Virus record (IMG/VR): IMGVR_UViG_3300031576_000172
Location: 1-38,640 of that record
Direction: 5' to 3' (one strand)
Origin: a virus
DNA length: 38,640 nucleotides
Shown in pieces: positions 12,607 through 21,122 of the stretch. The notes beneath the pieces were generated by a model. The model was not told the origin of the DNA. It did no database searches and saw nothing but the letters and a program-made list of their open reading frames with translations. A program made the translations under genes and the position numbers. The stretch's first letter is position 1. Every line of letters begins with the position of its first letter.

Positions 12607-15195
12607 TCACCAGTCTGTGGTTTCACCGTACTGGACTTTCTTATATGACATCAAAACCTTGACCAGTCTTGCCGTTGCCGTGTGTGTATCCGATGCGTCA
12701 TCACCATCACGCCAAATTCGAATTTGAAGGGTTGCCCCGATCGCCGCCGTGCCCGCAGGTGTTGGTTGAAGCGCAGAAGTTTCATACCAGATATTTGCCG
12801 TCGTAGGATTATGTGTTGTCGTTGCCGCCGTGCCTTGTGCCGCGACCCATGAGTCTGTCCCGTGTCTCAGATACCTTGCCGATATATCCCATTCCACAAC
12901 ATTTGAGGCGTGACCTGTACCTGAGTAGTAGACAATCTTGAACTTCGGGGCAGTCGAGCCGTCCCAGTCCTCCGGCATCATCACGTGGCCTGAGAGATAA
13001 TTTTCTGCCGAGGCCGAGAATTCGAGTTGGTCGAGCGTCCAATCGTTCGTATTGTCGGCGTCATTCGCCAGCGCGGTTGCGCCCGTTAGGTCGCCCGCCG
13101 CTGGGTTGAAGAAGCCCGCCGGGAGTTCTATGATTTTGAAAACATCAGGGATGGAGAGGGTTGGATTCCCCGCAACACCGTCGCCGTTTGTGACTGTGAT
13201 TTCCTCAGCCGTGCCCGTGACCGTCCTGACCGCCCAGGTATCGGTTGCCGTTCTCGTCGCCATGCCGTTCGCGCCCAACCCCTCAACGCCGAGAAGGTCG
13301 TTGGCAAGAACCGGTGTCGGGTTCCCAGCGATACCGTCCCCGTTCGTCCAGGTCAGACCAGCCGTGGCGTTGGCAATTGAGCGCACGAGATAAGTCTCTG
13401 ATGCAGATCGTACCATGATGCCTGTGGTTGAGATGGCTTCCAAGGCAGCGAGATCGTTGGCAAGAACGAACGTGGGGTCGCCCGCTACGCCGTTGCCTGC
13501 CGTGATTGTGAACCCCGCCGCCGGCGCGACGATTGACCTTGATGCCCATGTCTGCGATGCTGTTCTTACAGCAAACCCGTTGGCCGACAAGGTTGCGATG
13601 TCCCCGCTTGCGTTTGCCGCGGTGTATGTGAGGTTCGAGGCAAGGCCGGGCACGGTGAAGATTCCAACATTCGAGGCGTCAGCATCATAGACTCTCATGT
13701 TGTAACCGGCCATAATTTCCAAGCCGTTATCCGTGAACTCAACCGGGAAAACCTGGGTCGTGCTGTTGTTCGCCGTTACCCCGAATTTGAGCTTCCCCCC
13801 CAGCGCGGTTGCTGTGTGAAGCTGGGTCGCATTGAACTGAATCGATACCGATGGGGTTGCCGGAAACGCCGTCCCATTGTATGGGCGCGTACCGAGGACA
13901 AGCATGCTCTGGCCAGAGGCCACGCCTGCGGGCGTTCCAACCGATCCACCGTAGGGTTTTGAAATCAGTCCGGTGTTTGCAGCGTAGGCGCTGATGTAAA
14001 AATAATTCACCCCGGAATTCCTCACTGCATGAATCGCTGCGTCGGTTTCGAGTCCTGTGGCAATCCCGATGCCGATTGTCTTATTCGTGTTCTCCCAAAA
14101 GAAAGCATCCGCCATTGTTGTGGTCGTGGGAAAGTACGGAACCCAGCTTGTCGTGACGGTTGGAACGGTTCTGTTCGCCCACGAAGGCGTTGTGCCACCT
14201 TGTAAAAAGTGAGCGGTCGTCCCCGCTGCAAGTTTTGTCGGAACCCCGCCTGCGATGTAGAACATATCTCCCGCCGTTGCGGTGGCGAAACCGAATCCGC
14301 CGTTGCCAAACGGCAGCGTCCCAGTGATGTGAGATGTCAGGCTCACCAGCGCACGGGTAACGACCTGGCCTGAGAGCGTGATGTAGTCCGGGCTGCCTGC
14401 GAGCGTGATATCGCCTGAGTTCGTCCCGGTCAAACTGAGAAGGGTTTTCGCCTGAGCGACCGTCATGGCGATGGCGGAAACCACTCCTCCGGTATTGTTG
14501 CCCAGGAAGGTGCCGTCCGCAATCGTGGCAATGTTGCCGAGTGGCAGCTTCCCGGTGATATCGCTCGTGCTGAGATCGGGGGGGTCCTCTCCATAATCCG
14601 GCACAATGTTGAATTCATCGGCTGGGGATTCCGTAACATCGAAGCCCTGACCAAAGTCCAGAGTATTGGCATCGGTTCCGACCGTGGCATCGCTTTCCTG
14701 AATGGTTCCGACACCGCCAGCCCCGGAAGGTAGCGAGATCCGTTTCGTTTCATACGCCGCGTAATAGACCGAGATGTCGCCGCTCGTGGTCAGAGACCGG
14801 GCCTCGAGCTTGAAGGTATCGAGCACCGTGCTCGTGATCCTGAGCCAGCTCCCGGTGTATTGGCCTGCGACGATCCCGGAAACCGAAACTGTATTGATGA
14901 TCGTCGGCGTAACGGATCCGATCTTATTCCTGAATCTTACCTCATGGGTTCCGGCCTCCGAGGTCTTCAACCCCACCACCAGCCGCATCGAGTCGACGGT
15001 TTCGTTGTTGAAGGACGCCGTGAAGGTGATGTTCAATCCGCCCTGCTGGGTCAGGACAGACGTCCAGCTGGAGTTTGAGTTCTGAACTTCCGCCGACCGG
15101 ATCCCGATGTAGATGGGCTCCCGCTTGATGAGCATGTTCTGGCCGAGGGTTGTGCCGACGGCAAAGAGGATGAGGGGGAAGAGGAATCGTTTCAT
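12607..15195 (-). CDS. Large tail-fibre-like protein with signal peptide
   Basis: An 862-aa protein. The N-terminus MKRFLFPLILFAVGTTLGQ is a textbook Sec signal peptide. The body is Gly/Thr/Asn-rich, with at least three tandem ~45-residue fibre repeats around residues 550-690 (units like ATRTATDTWAVRTVTG followed by TNGDGVAGNPT) known from tail fibres. The last ~170 residues look like a beta-sandwich tip ending RIWRDGDD..DTHTATARLV. GGGAGATCTG precedes the ATG. It follows the tail hub genes, as a receptor-binding fibre should; yet fibres are assembled in the cytoplasm, so the signal is unexpected. Confidence 0.8.
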   Translation of the reverse strand: MKRFLFPLILFAVGTTLGQNMLIKREPIYIGIRSAEVQNSNSSWTSVLTQQGGLNITFTASFNNETVDSMRLVVGLKTSEAGTHEVRFRNKIGSVTPTIINTVSVSGIVAGQYTGSWLRITSTVLDTFKLEARSLTTSGDISVYYAAYETKRISLPSGAGGVGTIQESDATVGTDANTLDFGQGFDVTESPADEFNIVPDYGEDPPDLSTSDITGKLPLGNIATIADGTFLGNNTGGVVSAIAMTVAQAKTLLSLTGTNSGDITLAGSPDYITLSGQVVTRALVSLTSHITGTLPFGNGGFGFATATAGDMFYIAGGVPTKLAAGTTAHFLQGGTTPSWANRTVPTVTTSWVPYFPTTTTMADAFFWENTNKTIGIGIATGLETDAAIHAVRNSGVNYFYISAYAANTGLISKPYGGSVGTPAGVASGQSMLVLGTRPYNGTAFPATPSVSIQFNATQLHTATALGGKLKFGVTANNSTTQVFPVEFTDNGLEIMAGYNMRVYDADASNVGIFTVPGLASNLTYTAANASGDIATLSANGFAVRTASQTWASRSIVAPAAGFTITAGNGVAGDPTFVLANDLAALEAISTTGIMVRSASETYLVRSIANATAGLTWTNGDGIAGNPTPVLANDLLGVEGLGANGMATRTATDTWAVRTVTGTAEEITVTNGDGVAGNPTLSIPDVFKIIELPAGFFNPAAGDLTGATALANDADNTNDWTLDQLEFSASAENYLSGHVMMPEDWDGSTAPKFKIVYYSGTGHASNVVEWDISARYLRHGTDSWVAAQGTAATTTHNPTTANIWYETSALQPTPAGTAAIGATLQIRIWRDGDDASDTHTATARLVKVLMSYKKVQYGETTDW

Positions 15196-15198
15196 TTT

Positions 15199-15828
15199 TC
15201 AGATCTCCCGGCATGGAATGGAAAGTGTCGCGCCCGCAAGATACCGACTGTTGGTCACAGGGTCAAGTTGTGCCGAGGCCAGCACGTGCACCAGGTAATC
15301 TTCTCCGGCCTCCCCGTTCTCCAGCCGGAGCTCAAGCGTCCGGCCATCCACCACGTGGCCGGCCTTGATCGAGGTGATGACGTCCTCGGTAAGATTTCGT
15401 TCCCGGTAGGCATGGAAGATGCAGTCGGCCGCCACGAGCGAGAGTCCGGCCGGGATCCGGTCCTCGTAGTTGATGAGATACGACTGCCTGCTTTGCGCGG
15501 GCAGGATCCGGCCCGGGACTGATCGGGTCCCGCACAGTACGCGCTTGACCTGGATGATGGTCTGCCCCTGGGCGGTTTCGGCCTGGGCCTCAACGTGGTA
15601 TTGGATCCCGGCCGTCATCTCGTGGAGCGAGAGCCGGAGCAAATGCCCAGACCGCCCGGCTGCATCCAGGACCGTGAGCCGGATGTCTTTTTTCATATCG
15701 TCGGCGATGTCGTAGATCTTGGTCTGCCAGCTTCCGATTTCATCGCCCCGCACCAGGTCATCGGTGAAATCGAAATCGACGGGGAGCCGTTCATCGGCCC
15801 TTATCCAACTATGGAGAGTGGGGATCAT
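15199..15828 (-). CDS. Minor tail/structural protein, 209 aa
   Basis: Two similar beta domains appear in tandem (roughly 1-100 and 110-205), each ending in a segment that reads as an Ig- or fibronectin-like strand set (YHVEAQAETAQGQTI; YLVHVLASAQLDP). It sits between a conserved small tail protein and the fibre, which suggests a baseplate or fibre adaptor. ATG overlaps the upstream stop (ATGA). No enzyme motif. Confidence 0.65.
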   Translation of the reverse strand: MIPTLHSWIRADERLPVDFDFTDDLVRGDEIGSWQTKIYDIADDMKKDIRLTVLDAAGRSGHLLRLSLHEMTAGIQYHVEAQAETAQGQTIIQVKRVLCGTRSVPGRILPAQSRQSYLINYEDRIPAGLSLVAADCIFHAYRERNLTEDVITSIKAGHVVDGRTLELRLENGEAGEDYLVHVLASAQLDPVTNSRYLAGATLSIPCREI

Positions 15829-16241
15829 GTATCCTGGAAAACTCCGTTGGTTGGATCAAAGTCCACAGTGAAGCTCTCCCCCACTCCAAGAGTGATCGAG
15901 GCCCCGGCATCGTAGGATCCAATCAGCTCATCATTCGTTGCCGTGTCGTTGTAGAGCACGGCGTACCGAAATGCCGCCATTGAGCCACCTGAAGCCGTGA
16001 ACACGACGTCAGTGACGACGAGCTTATATAATCCATTGGTTTGCAACGAGCTTGTGATTGTCGTCGCGGTTCCGCCCGCAGTGTAGCCATTGCCTGCTGC
16101 TATCTCTGTGAGGTCGGCCTTGACCGTGTTGGTCACAACGGGAGCAACGAGGGTCAGCATGACCTTCAAAGTATCAGAGCCGAGATTGTGTTTCTTCTCT
16201 GCCCTTGCCTCAACGAACGAGTAGAACTTTGTGCCGACCAT
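15825..16241 (-). CDS. Small conserved tail-associated protein
   Basis: A 138-aa beta-rich protein. The segments AEKKHNLGSDTLKVMLTLVA, AAGNGYTAGGT, FTASGGSMAAFRYAVLYND and GESFTVDFDPTNG form a pattern common in proteins next to phage tail-tip genes. Function unknown, presumably virion structural. AGGGAGAATTC lies directly before the ATG. Confidence 0.75.
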   Translation of the reverse strand: MVGTKFYSFVEARAEKKHNLGSDTLKVMLTLVAPVVTNTVKADLTEIAAGNGYTAGGTATTITSSLQTNGLYKLVVTDVVFTASGGSMAAFRYAVLYNDTATNDELIGSYDAGASITLGVGESFTVDFDPTNGVFQDT

Positions 16242-16250
16242 GAATTCTCC

Positions 16251-17411
16251 CTATACTCTGATGATTTTTCCGATTGCCGGGACAAGGGTCCCCACGCCGA
16301 CAAATGGAGCCACGGCGTATGCTGAGTGGATTATATCCGTGTTTTGTAATGTTCCCACCCCCACCATTGTCTCTGCTGAGATGAGAGCGATGTCCGACCT
16401 GTATGGCGTTTCAAGGAAACTGATGTGATAGGTCAGCATCCTCGGATTGAACACGATATCGGTCACGACAAACACTGCCTTCGAGGACAAGCCCGCTGAC
16501 CCTGCAATGCTTGCCGTGAGTTGTGGCAGAAGCGTGTGGGTGATGATGCAGACGTCGCCGAGTTCGATGTCCGATGTGGTCTGGTTAGAATTGTTTTCGA
16601 GCTTCTTCAAGGGGAGGTCCGCCTCGATCCGGTACCTCTGTAATGCGTGCCAGTCAGACATGCGCTGGAACAGATACTCCGCTGTGGCTTCGTTCCTAAT
16701 ATAGCGTGCGTCGTGAATCAGCCGGTAGGTTCGGGCATACTTTGTCCTGGACGTAGAGAGCATTGCAGAGTGAGAAGCAAAGCCGTCCCTGTAGCCGGAC
16801 CTGATATCAGGCGTAGAGTCCAAGGTGTCGTTGTCCGCCGAAACCTCAATCTCCTTGTCAAATGAGTTCTTGGCGTAGTTGTACCTGTACCGGAGGATGA
16901 TCTCGTTCGCTATTTGGTCAGGTGATTGACGGTAGACCATGAAGTTGTCATTGCCCAGAAAATCCTCTTCCGTGAGAATGAAATCCTTGACGGTCTGAGT
17001 CGTGACATAGACCGCTTTGAACTTGCCAGCCGATCCGACGTAAAGAACAAGTCCGGCCTCAATGCAGATTTCGTCTATCTTCGTCAGCGCAAATTCCTGT
17101 GTGTTCCAGGAAAACGCGGTCTTGTGATCCGATGGAAACCGAGCCGCTACGGTATCGAAGTTCGCAACGTCGATCTGCGTAGATGTGAGCGTAAGTTCAT
17201 CCCTCAGAATGGATTCGATCTGATACAGTGGATTCGTAATCAAGTCACCTGCCGAGAACGCATTCGACCTGCCACCGTCGTCAATCCATGACCCAAACAT
17301 CCGACCTTTCGCCGACACGAATATCGTCGCCGGGGATTCCTGCGATACTTCATAGGGGTCGGGTTCGGCGTTGACAATCTCCCGACGTGTGCCAAAGTTC
17401 CGGCGTGCCAT
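16251..17411 (-). CDS. Tail tip/hub protein, C-terminal part
   Basis: A 386-aa protein with alternating beta strands and no catalytic motif that I recognise. It includes a stretch (residues ~60-190) that reads like tail hub proteins (LTKIDEICIEAGLVLY, IANEIILRYRYNY). It starts within the stop of the preceding tail gene (TGATG), and the two together have the size of one larger hub protein, so a split gene is possible. Position between tape measure and fibre supports a baseplate/hub role. Confidence 0.65.
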   Translation of the reverse strand: MARRNFGTRREIVNAEPDPYEVSQESPATIFVSAKGRMFGSWIDDGGRSNAFSAGDLITNPLYQIESILRDELTLTSTQIDVANFDTVAARFPSDHKTAFSWNTQEFALTKIDEICIEAGLVLYVGSAGKFKAVYVTTQTVKDFILTEEDFLGNDNFMVYRQSPDQIANEIILRYRYNYAKNSFDKEIEVSADNDTLDSTPDIRSGYRDGFASHSAMLSTSRTKYARTYRLIHDARYIRNEATAEYLFQRMSDWHALQRYRIEADLPLKKLENNSNQTTSDIELGDVCIITHTLLPQLTASIAGSAGLSSKAVFVVTDIVFNPRMLTYHISFLETPYRSDIALISAETMVGVGTLQNTDIIHSAYAVAPFVGVGTLVPAIGKIIRV

Positions 17412-18871
17412 CAGCCACGCCCTCCACGACCGGCCCGGATGCTTTTCCTTGCCGCATTCTTTCCGTAACGGAGAGCGATCACACTTTTGAACACGACAAC
17501 AACGTGATGTATCTGGGCGTTTGCTCCGCCTCCAAGAAAACCGTAGGCAACATTTTCCGACATATACGACCAGTTGAAATCATCGAACCAGTCCGGGCCA
17601 GGGGGAAAAATCGTTGAATGAAGAGTTGAGACCGTGAAGCCGTTCGGGAATGTGTCAAGTGGTGCACCCGCCGCGGTGTCGTCGTCAATGAATCGCATCT
17701 GCATCCTGTTGTACGTACCCGATGCCCCGGAGATGAGTCCATAGAGTGCCATCACCTGAAGCGACGGCACATCCTCAAAAGTTATTCCGCGGAGCGTTCC
17801 CTCGCCTTGTTTTGACAAACCGTAGAAAAGATTGCCAGTGCCTCCCATAACGTAAGCCGTGAGTGCATCTTTGTCCTTGGCGTAGTCGAATTGATTTGTT
17901 GAGGATTCTATCGCCGTCGTGATGTCGGCCTGCTCGGCATCAGGAACCAGATACCACGTCGCAACAAACTGTTTGAGGATATCTACCCCGCCATAGACGG
18001 AGTTGATGAAGGCGATATCGGTGGAATCTATCTCTCCCAGAACGTCATTCCCAAACATGAACCCCGCCCCGAATGAGAAGAGGGTATGAGATGCAATCGT
18101 ATGTGTCGGCGCATCGGAATCGAAAGCAGACTTTGCAAATGATGTGACGACCGTCGGCGCAAGATCGTACTCCTCGAAATGTTTGTGCAGCATCCCATAC
18201 CCACCGACAACAAGCTCGCTCTGATAGGTTTGGAAATCCCCATAGAGCAGCGGCAGCGGCTTCCCGATTGATTCTTCCAATGCTCTGGGATGACTGGCCT
18301 TCGTGATGAGCTTCTTTGGCAAGAGTGCATTGGCGACGTGCATCGACACATCGACGCAACTGAACACGAGCCGGGCGTAATGGTAGGGCTCGATGTTATC
18401 CACCATGAAGGTTCCGATCTGCACCATGTCGCCCAGACCCGTGCCAGTTGAAGTGTCAACAAACCCCATGTAGATGCTGACGGTCTGATGGATGAAATTT
18501 TCCGCGTCAAGCTGTACGTTCATCTGTTCCTGATTCAGAATCGTAAACGAGAAGTTTGAGATTTGTCCCACGCCTCCACCGAAACGGGACAGGTCAACAC
18601 CCCACTGGATTTCAGAAATCCCGTCCTCATCCTGCCCGTCGATCTTGCCTGCGATTTGTCCTGCGTCCTTCGTGAGCGCGACGTGCCCACCATCGGCAGC
18701 CGTCGTATTCCAGAGTGTGAATGATGCCTTCGATGTCACCCAATACCGAGTCTTAACATCGGAGACGAGCTTGATGGCAAAGAACACATCCTTCCCAGAT
18801 TCTATGTCTGAGAGGAATTTTGCAGGTGGAGTTCTCAACTTGAGTACCTGAATCTCATCTGTAAATCCCAT
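17411..18871 (-). CDS. Tail tip/hub protein, N-terminal part
   Basis: A 486-aa protein from ATG 18869-18871 (an ATG at 18901 is the longer alternative; neither has a clear Shine-Dalgarno). The middle holds a recognisable tail pattern: a VSIYMGFVDTSTG strand, the ARLVFSCVDVSMHVANALLP segment, and EESIGKPLPLLYGDF, found in minor tail or hub proteins that accept substrate-binding domains. The C-terminus is basic (RKSIRAGRGGRG). It overlaps the upstream gene by ~37 nt and the downstream one by 1 nt. Confidence 0.7.
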   Translation of the reverse strand: MGFTDEIQVLKLRTPPAKFLSDIESGKDVFFAIKLVSDVKTRYWVTSKASFTLWNTTAADGGHVALTKDAGQIAGKIDGQDEDGISEIQWGVDLSRFGGGVGQISNFSFTILNQEQMNVQLDAENFIHQTVSIYMGFVDTSTGTGLGDMVQIGTFMVDNIEPYHYARLVFSCVDVSMHVANALLPKKLITKASHPRALEESIGKPLPLLYGDFQTYQSELVVGGYGMLHKHFEEYDLAPTVVTSFAKSAFDSDAPTHTIASHTLFSFGAGFMFGNDVLGEIDSTDIAFINSVYGGVDILKQFVATWYLVPDAEQADITTAIESSTNQFDYAKDKDALTAYVMGGTGNLFYGLSKQGEGTLRGITFEDVPSLQVMALYGLISGASGTYNRMQMRFIDDDTAAGAPLDTFPNGFTVSTLHSTIFPPGPDWFDDFNWSYMSENVAYGFLGGGANAQIHHVVVVFKSVIALRYGKNAARKSIRAGRGGRG

Positions 18872-19194
18872 GCGTCGTGCTGGTTCTTCCTCGGTGTCCA
18901 TGAATTCGAAATCCAGTACGCATTGACCGAGGCCCCTACGGCATTACCGAGGTCAACGTGAGAGTCCGGCGTAATCACAAGTGTCGTTGCCTGTGCCGCA
19001 GCGAGCGCAGTATAAAGTGAGCTTATCAATGCCGTTGATTTCGACACGAGATTGATTGTGAATTCGAGATCGGCATCCCGGAACTTTTTTATCTTGACCG
19101 ATCCTCCCCATGCCACGCCGATCGATCGCTGAAGGATTCTCTCAGGGGTTTCCGGGAGCGCCATTGCGCCGACACTGACACCGGCTATGATCAT
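18835..19194 (-). CDS. Distal tail-like protein, 119 aa
   Basis: A small beta-rich protein directly after the tape measure, where siphoviruses encode the distal tail (Dit-like) protein. Seen: MALPETPERILQ near the start and SVKIKKFRDADLEFTINLVS, compatible with a Dit N-terminal barrel. The assignment rests mainly on order. Its ATG overlaps the tape-measure stop (ATGA). Confidence 0.6.
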   Translation of the reverse strand: MIIAGVSVGAMALPETPERILQRSIGVAWGGSVKIKKFRDADLEFTINLVSKSTALISSLYTALAAAQATTLVITPDSHVDLGNAVGASVNAYWISNSWTPRKNQHDAWDLQMRFRYSS

Positions 19195-20372
19195 GCCGCC
19201 AATCCCAGCCGTGCGTTCTGACGCGTTACCCTTGCCTGTGCATTTCTCACTCTGGGATTGCCGAGGGCTTTCTCGATGCGAAGGTCGGTACCACCGGAAT
19301 CACCTCCGCCAAAATTAAAGATGCTCGCTATCCCTGCGCCAGGGAAGGCAAACTTCAACAGACCGAAGATGAATTGGCTACCCAAGATTTCAACCAACCG
19401 CTGCGCGAACTGCTCAAGCAAACTGTTGGCTTCTCCGAACACATCATTAAACGCACCGCCGAGGGAATCCCTCAAGGTATCGCCGAGGGAGAGGATCCCG
19501 ACCTGCAAAACCGCGTTTTCCTTCTGCCACGGCACAATGAATTCGCTCTGTACTTCTCTTTGTCTGCTCCTGGACGATAGCGATGCCAGCCCGCCTGGCA
19601 CCTTCACGGGCGAGAGGACGGGGTGCAGGATGTTGTTGACCCGCTCCCGTTCCTGAGCGGCCGCATTCTCAATCGATAGCGAGAGGTTCGACTGAAGGGT
19701 CGTCTGCTGATAGAGCAAATTGACTTCTTTCATCATCGCATCAACCCGGGCATTCTCGACCGCCAGGGCATCCTTGTCGAGCTTCAGCACCACCTCCTTG
19801 TGCCCCTTCGCTGCCTCGGCGTAAGCAAATTCTTTTGTAAGAGCAATTTGCTCTTTATCCGCCACATCCTCAGCCGACGGGGCAAAGAAGGACCACAGCC
19901 CACGACTCCGTAGGGAGACACCCCTCTTCTCTTTGATGAGTTTTGCATCGAGGCGTGCGCTGTCAGCCTCTTGCTTCAGCTTTGCAAGATATTCCTTAGC
20001 GCTGATTCGACCGAGCTTGTATTGCAACTCCGCGATGGATTCTAACTGCGCGGCATACTTTTTCGCTTCTTCTCTTGCGGAGATGAAGTGTGAAATGAGA
20101 AGACCCATCACCGCGACGGCGGCAGTGGCGGGATTAATAAAGCCCCCGAGCGCCGAGGCGATTCTCCCAATAGGACCGGGGATCCCGGCGGCAGAGAACG
20201 CCACCGAGGTCAGAGCGCTGCTCATCTTGCGGGACGATGTGGTAACGACCGCCTGACCGCCCTCGACCGACTTCTGAGCAGCGGCCGCTTCGAGCAGCTT
20301 CCGGGTAACCTCGTCGGTCCCCTCCTGCCCCATCTTCAGCACGATATTGAAACGTGCGACTTCGGCGCCCAT
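19191..20372 (-). CDS. Short tape measure protein
   Basis: A 393-aa protein placed right after the tail assembly chaperones. It is mostly helical and Ala/Glu/Lys-rich (residues ~95-290), with a hydrophobic segment (~75-95, INPATAAVAVMGLLISHF) and a C-terminal FGLLKFAFPGAGIASIFNFG typical of tape measure tails. The length of this protein sets tail length at about 0.15 nm per residue, which would predict a tail of only ~60 nm. Start ATG overlaps the chaperone frame stop (TGATG). Confidence 0.75.
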   Translation of the reverse strand: MGAEVARFNIVLKMGQEGTDEVTRKLLEAAAAQKSVEGGQAVVTTSSRKMSSALTSVAFSAAGIPGPIGRIASALGGFINPATAAVAVMGLLISHFISAREEAKKYAAQLESIAELQYKLGRISAKEYLAKLKQEADSARLDAKLIKEKRGVSLRSRGLWSFFAPSAEDVADKEQIALTKEFAYAEAAKGHKEVVLKLDKDALAVENARVDAMMKEVNLLYQQTTLQSNLSLSIENAAAQERERVNNILHPVLSPVKVPGGLASLSSRSRQREVQSEFIVPWQKENAVLQVGILSLGDTLRDSLGGAFNDVFGEANSLLEQFAQRLVEILGSQFIFGLLKFAFPGAGIASIFNFGGGDSGGTDLRIEKALGNPRVRNAQARVTRQNARLGLAA

Positions 20373-20755
20373 CAGAAGAGTCCTGCTGTAAAAATGTCGT
20401 TAAGCGAGGGCTGGATGTCGGCCCAAAAGAAAGGTTGAGCCCCATAGGGACCGGGGAAAACTTCGTGTGGTGCCTTGCTGTAGAATCGGTACACTCGGAT
20501 CACCTGCAGTGTGAATTCATCCGCCAGCCAGGAAGGGTCGATCTGCAGAGCCAGAAGAGCGTCCTTGAATTTCCATTCCACCGCTCCTTGTTTGCAAATC
20601 TCCTGGTACTGTTCCAGGAGCCGGAACACCTCTCCGGGTGTCGTGACCCAGACCGGCTCTTGCGCTCCCTTCATCACCACCACCCCAGATGCCAACTTGG
20701 TGGTCCGGTCCCGGATCTCGAGCCCGCCCATCAAGGCTGAGGCAACGACGATTAT
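20372..20755 (-). CDS. Tail assembly chaperone GT extension (-1 frame)
   Basis: This frame is best read as the extension reached by -1 frameshifting from the 20752-21108 gene, as in lambda gpG/gpGT. After the shift, codons ATA ATC GTC continue as IIVVASALMGGLEIRDR and run 127 residues to the stop, giving a 245-aa fusion. The open frame extends upstream to 20821, but that part is shadow of gpG. Members of this class chaperone the tape measure during tube polymerisation, and the tape measure starts inside this stop codon. Confidence 0.8.
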   Translation of the reverse strand: MIVVASALMGGLEIRDRTTKLASGVVVMKGAQEPVWVTTPGEVFRLLEQYQEICKQGAVEWKFKDALLALQIDPSWLADEFTLQVIRVYRFYSKAPHEVFPGPYGAQPFFWADIQPSLNDIFTAGLF

Positions 20756-21108
20756 TTTTTTTTCTCGATATCTCCCGGGTTGACATTCAGAACGTAATGG
20801 ACCGCCACCGACGGAACGCAACCGTTCTTGTAGAGCAGGAGTACCAGGTCGTCAGGAAGCTCTTTCCCGTCCGGCGTGTCCTTCAGCACCACCTGGAGGG
20901 GCGTACCGGTTTCTCCCTCGATCGCTCCAGGAAGATCCTCGACCACGTAGCGGCAAATGTCGAGGTCAGTTCCCGCCATCATCTTGGGGATCTGTTGGTT
21001 CGACGGATATTTGAACTTGACCTTGAGCATCCCCTTCGGTACGCCGTCGGCACCCTTGATCGGAACGTCGACCGGTTCGATGGAGGGGAATTGTCGGTAG
21101 AGTTTCAT
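20752..21108 (-). CDS. Tail assembly chaperone (gpG-like), 118 aa
   Basis: A small acidic protein between major tail protein and tape measure. AGAGGACCG precedes the ATG. The C-terminus NVNPGDIEKKK then stop is reached by ribosomes that do not slip on the A-tract; a minority would continue in the -1 frame. Function from family: binds and solubilises the tape measure and recruits tube subunits. Confidence 0.8.
   Translation of the reverse strand: MKLYRQFPSIEPVDVPIKGADGVPKGMLKVKFKYPSNQQIPKMMAGTDLDICRYVVEDLPGAIEGETGTPLQVVLKDTPDGKELPDDLVLLLYKNGCVPSVAVHYVLNVNPGDIEKKK
20755..20763 (-). promoter_or_regulatory. Programmed -1 ribosomal frameshift site
   Basis: Nine consecutive A on the coding strand (plus strand T 20755-20763) read as GAG AAA AAA AAA TAA, containing the canonical A_AAA_AAA heptamer one codon before the stop. 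A one-base slip back bypasses TAA and joins the frame that ends at 20374. Position and gene order match tail chaperone frameshifts in most siphoviruses. Confidence 0.8.
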
Positions 21109-21122
21109 CGGTCCTCTTGTGT

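Noticed and set aside
20517-20786. Third frame through the chaperone A-tract
   Set aside because: It would be reached only by the other slip direction and gives a Gly/Arg/Asp-rich sequence; the -1 frame to 20374 is the coherent one.
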